From the NCBI GenBank assembly GCA_030621275.1, contig JAUXHY010000063.1, positions 1 through 7,068 on the forward strand: DNA of 7,068 nt. Reading direction: 5' to 3'. Below are positions 5,974 through 7,068 of this stretch, piece after piece (the stretch's first letter is position 1; each line of letters starts with the position of its first letter). The DNA is from a bacterium (GTDB taxonomy: Bacteria; Fidelibacterota; Marinisomatia; Marinisomatales; JAHJCW01). The translations under genes were made by a program, and so were the position numbers. A model generated the notes under the pieces. That model saw only the letters and a list, made by a program, of their open reading frames with translations, was not told the origin of the DNA and did not search any database.

Positions 5974-6648
5974 ATGCTAAAACCTAAAAGGAAGATTTCT
6001 AAGCATGAAATTAAAAAAGATCCATTTTTAGAGTTTATTAATAATGGACAACAATGGGTACAAGATAAGAAAAAAATAATTTATCAGGTAGTAGTTGGTG
6101 TTATTGCAGTAGTAGCAGTTATCTATTTTTTGAATAACAATCGAATCAATTCGGGAACAGCAGGAGAGGCTTTACTCGGCAAAGCATTATTATCTCAAGA
6201 TATGGGTGACGTGGAAAATGCAAAATTTCAATTACAAACCCTAATTGATGATTATAGCGGAACAAAAGCCGGTACCGAAGGGAAATATTATTTTGGCAAG
6301 ATGTCTTATGACAATGGAGAAATTGAATCAGCATCTGAATATCTAAATGAATATGTAAAAAAAGGTGACAATGAAATATTAATGACTACAGCGTATAAGT
6401 TATTATCAGAAATTTCCTTAAAAAATAATAACGGTGAAGATGCAGAAAAACAATTACAAAAAGGTACAAAATTTGCTGAAAATACAGTATATCACCAAGA
6501 AATGTCATTATTGTTAGCAAATCAGTTATTTGAAAACGGAAAAACTAGCAAGGCAAAGAAAATTGTTGATAATATTTTAAAGCAGGAAAATATTTTATTT
6601 TCAATTAAAAAAACAGCTGAGGAATTGCAAGGACGGCTCGAGGGCTAA
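5974..6648 (+). CDS. Inner-membrane TPR protein, YfgM-like topology
   Basis: The 224-residue protein has a basic cytoplasmic N-terminus (MLKPKRKISKHEIKKD), one membrane helix (about 36-53) and no cleavage site. The positive-inside rule places the rest in the periplasm. Helical pairs of tetratricopeptide type follow at about 62-97 (GEALLGKALLSQDMGDVENAK), 101-130 (YYFGKMSYDNGEIESASEYL), 136-168 and 176-205 (ANQLFENGKTSKAKKIVDNI). This tail-TM-TPR layout resembles YfgM, which links SecYEG to periplasmic chaperones, but the resemblance is architectural only. The start is well supported by AGGAG (5963-5967), six bases before the ATG. It sits between tRNA-Arg and rimP, all on the + strand. TPR scaffolds are hard to place without a search, so a role in protein export or envelope assembly is a guess. 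Confidence 0.8.
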   Translation: MLKPKRKISKHEIKKDPFLEFINNGQQWVQDKKKIIYQVVVGVIAVVAVIYFLNNNRINSGTAGEALLGKALLSQDMGDVENAKFQLQTLIDDYSGTKAGTEGKYYFGKMSYDNGEIESASEYLNEYVKKGDNEILMTTAYKLLSEISLKNNNGEDAEKQLQKGTKFAENTVYHQEMSLLLANQLFENGKTSKAKKIVDNILKQENILFSIKKTAEELQGRLEG

Positions 6649-6703
6649 AATTAGTAGTTAATTGCTTGTAAAATATTACAATAACAGATAAATTTAACGA
6701 TGG

Positions 6704-6733
6704 AAAGTGGGTGATTTGCCCACTTTTCGTTTG
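6704..6733 (+). terminator. Hairpin between the TPR gene and rimP
   Basis: AAAGTGGG (6704-6711) and CCCACTTT (6719-6726) form a perfect 8-bp stem with a 7-base loop, followed by the T-rich TCGTTTGT. It looks like an intrinsic terminator, although the T tract is interrupted. It ends only 13 bases before the rimP start, so rimP needs either read-through or a promoter overlapping this region. An attenuator-like role is possible. Confidence 0.65.
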
Positions 6734-6739
6734 TATAAG

Positions 6740-7068
6740 ATGAACGAATTAGAAAAATATATTAAAGAATTGCTCGATCCGGAAATTCATTTGATGGATG
6801 TTCAAGAGAACCATCAAAGAGAATTAGTGAAAGTTATTGTCGATTCAGAAAATCCGATAAGTATCGATAAAATTGCTGATGTCACGCGTACTATCAGGGA
6901 TTCGGAAGTTATTGATAAGCATCTTCCCAATGGTTATAAAATGGAAGTTACGTCTGCCGGAATTACTGCAAACTTAGAACAACCGTTTCAATTTAGGAAA
7001 AATATTGGTCGACAGTTAAAATTAAAACTTATCGTTGAGGATTCTTTCAAATCAATAAAAGCTACATT
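6740..7068 (+). CDS. rimP: Ribosome maturation factor RimP, 5' part
   Basis: RimP is a cytoplasmic assembly factor for the 30S ribosomal subunit. The visible 109 codons begin MNELEKYIKELLDPE and show the family layout: an N-terminal alpha/beta domain with LVKVIVDSENPISIDKIADVTRTI (about 29-52), then YKMEVTSAGITANLEQP (about 66-82) and FRKNIGRQLKLKL (about 84-97). The usual SSPGLDRPL motif reads TSAGITANL here. A related SAG form occurs, as I recall, in Bacteroidetes homologues. The gene runs past the right edge, so the C-terminal SH3-like domain is missing only because the window ends. No good Shine-Dalgarno precedes the ATG; a terminator-like hairpin ends 13 bases upstream. In most bacteria rimP is followed by nusA and infB, so that operon is expected beyond the window. 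Confidence 0.9.
   Translation, partial: MNELEKYIKELLDPEIHLMDVQENHQRELVKVIVDSENPISIDKIADVTRTIRDSEVIDKHLPNGYKMEVTSAGITANLEQPFQFRKNIGRQLKLKLIVEDSFKSIKAT

Noticed and set aside
6146..6334. A 62-codon frame on the - strand inside the TPR gene
   Set aside because: It lies within a well-supported coding gene, has no domain signal and no convincing ribosome binding site.
1..7068. Mobile element, CRISPR array, phage or defence system
   Set aside because: No transposase, integrase, direct-repeat array, terminal inverted repeats or defence domain was seen on either strand.

Overview
The window is AT-rich chromosomal DNA, probably from the Bacteroidota/Chlorobi (FCB) group. The clues are a Cys-anchored lipoprotein with a transglutaminase core of a type I associate with Bacteroidota, small outer-membrane barrels with terminal aromatic residues, a secreted MsrB-MsrA fusion, and a TAnnTTTG promoter-like element. 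Several genes have readable Shine-Dalgarno sequences (AGGA, GAGG, AGGAG), which are rare in typical Bacteroidetes. A deep-branching relative such as Ignavibacteria or Kapabacteria is therefore possible, but this is inference.

Left part, + strand (1-4102): the 3' end of an unknown gene is followed by a short MscS-type channel gene that stops where the C-terminal cage domain should begin. Next come an overlooked 57-residue two-helix membrane protein and, directly after its tandem stop codons, a GTG-started 269-residue membrane protein with an extracytoplasmic beta-rich domain. A hairpin separates these from a 522-residue transglutaminase-like lipoprotein and a small outer-membrane barrel protein, which look like a second transcription unit.

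Middle, - strand (4141-5753): a periplasmic bifunctional methionine sulfoxide reductase (MsrB then MsrA) is followed 59 bp downstream by a second barrel-type protein. That protein's signal peptide is only in frame if translation begins at a non-ATG codon, best ATT. The ATG-started version lacks the signal peptide and is almost certainly too short.

Right part, + strand (5754-7068): a divergent intergenic region with a promoter candidate leads into tRNA-Arg(CCU), an inner-membrane TPR protein, a terminator-like hairpin and the start of rimP, which runs off the window. This is the approach to the usual rimP-nusA-infB translation operon.

I see no mobile element, CRISPR array, phage gene or obvious defence system. 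Most of the window is envelope housekeeping of a Gram-negative bacterium. The points most worth checking are the truncated MscS with its two small membrane neighbours and the non-ATG start of the barrel gene.
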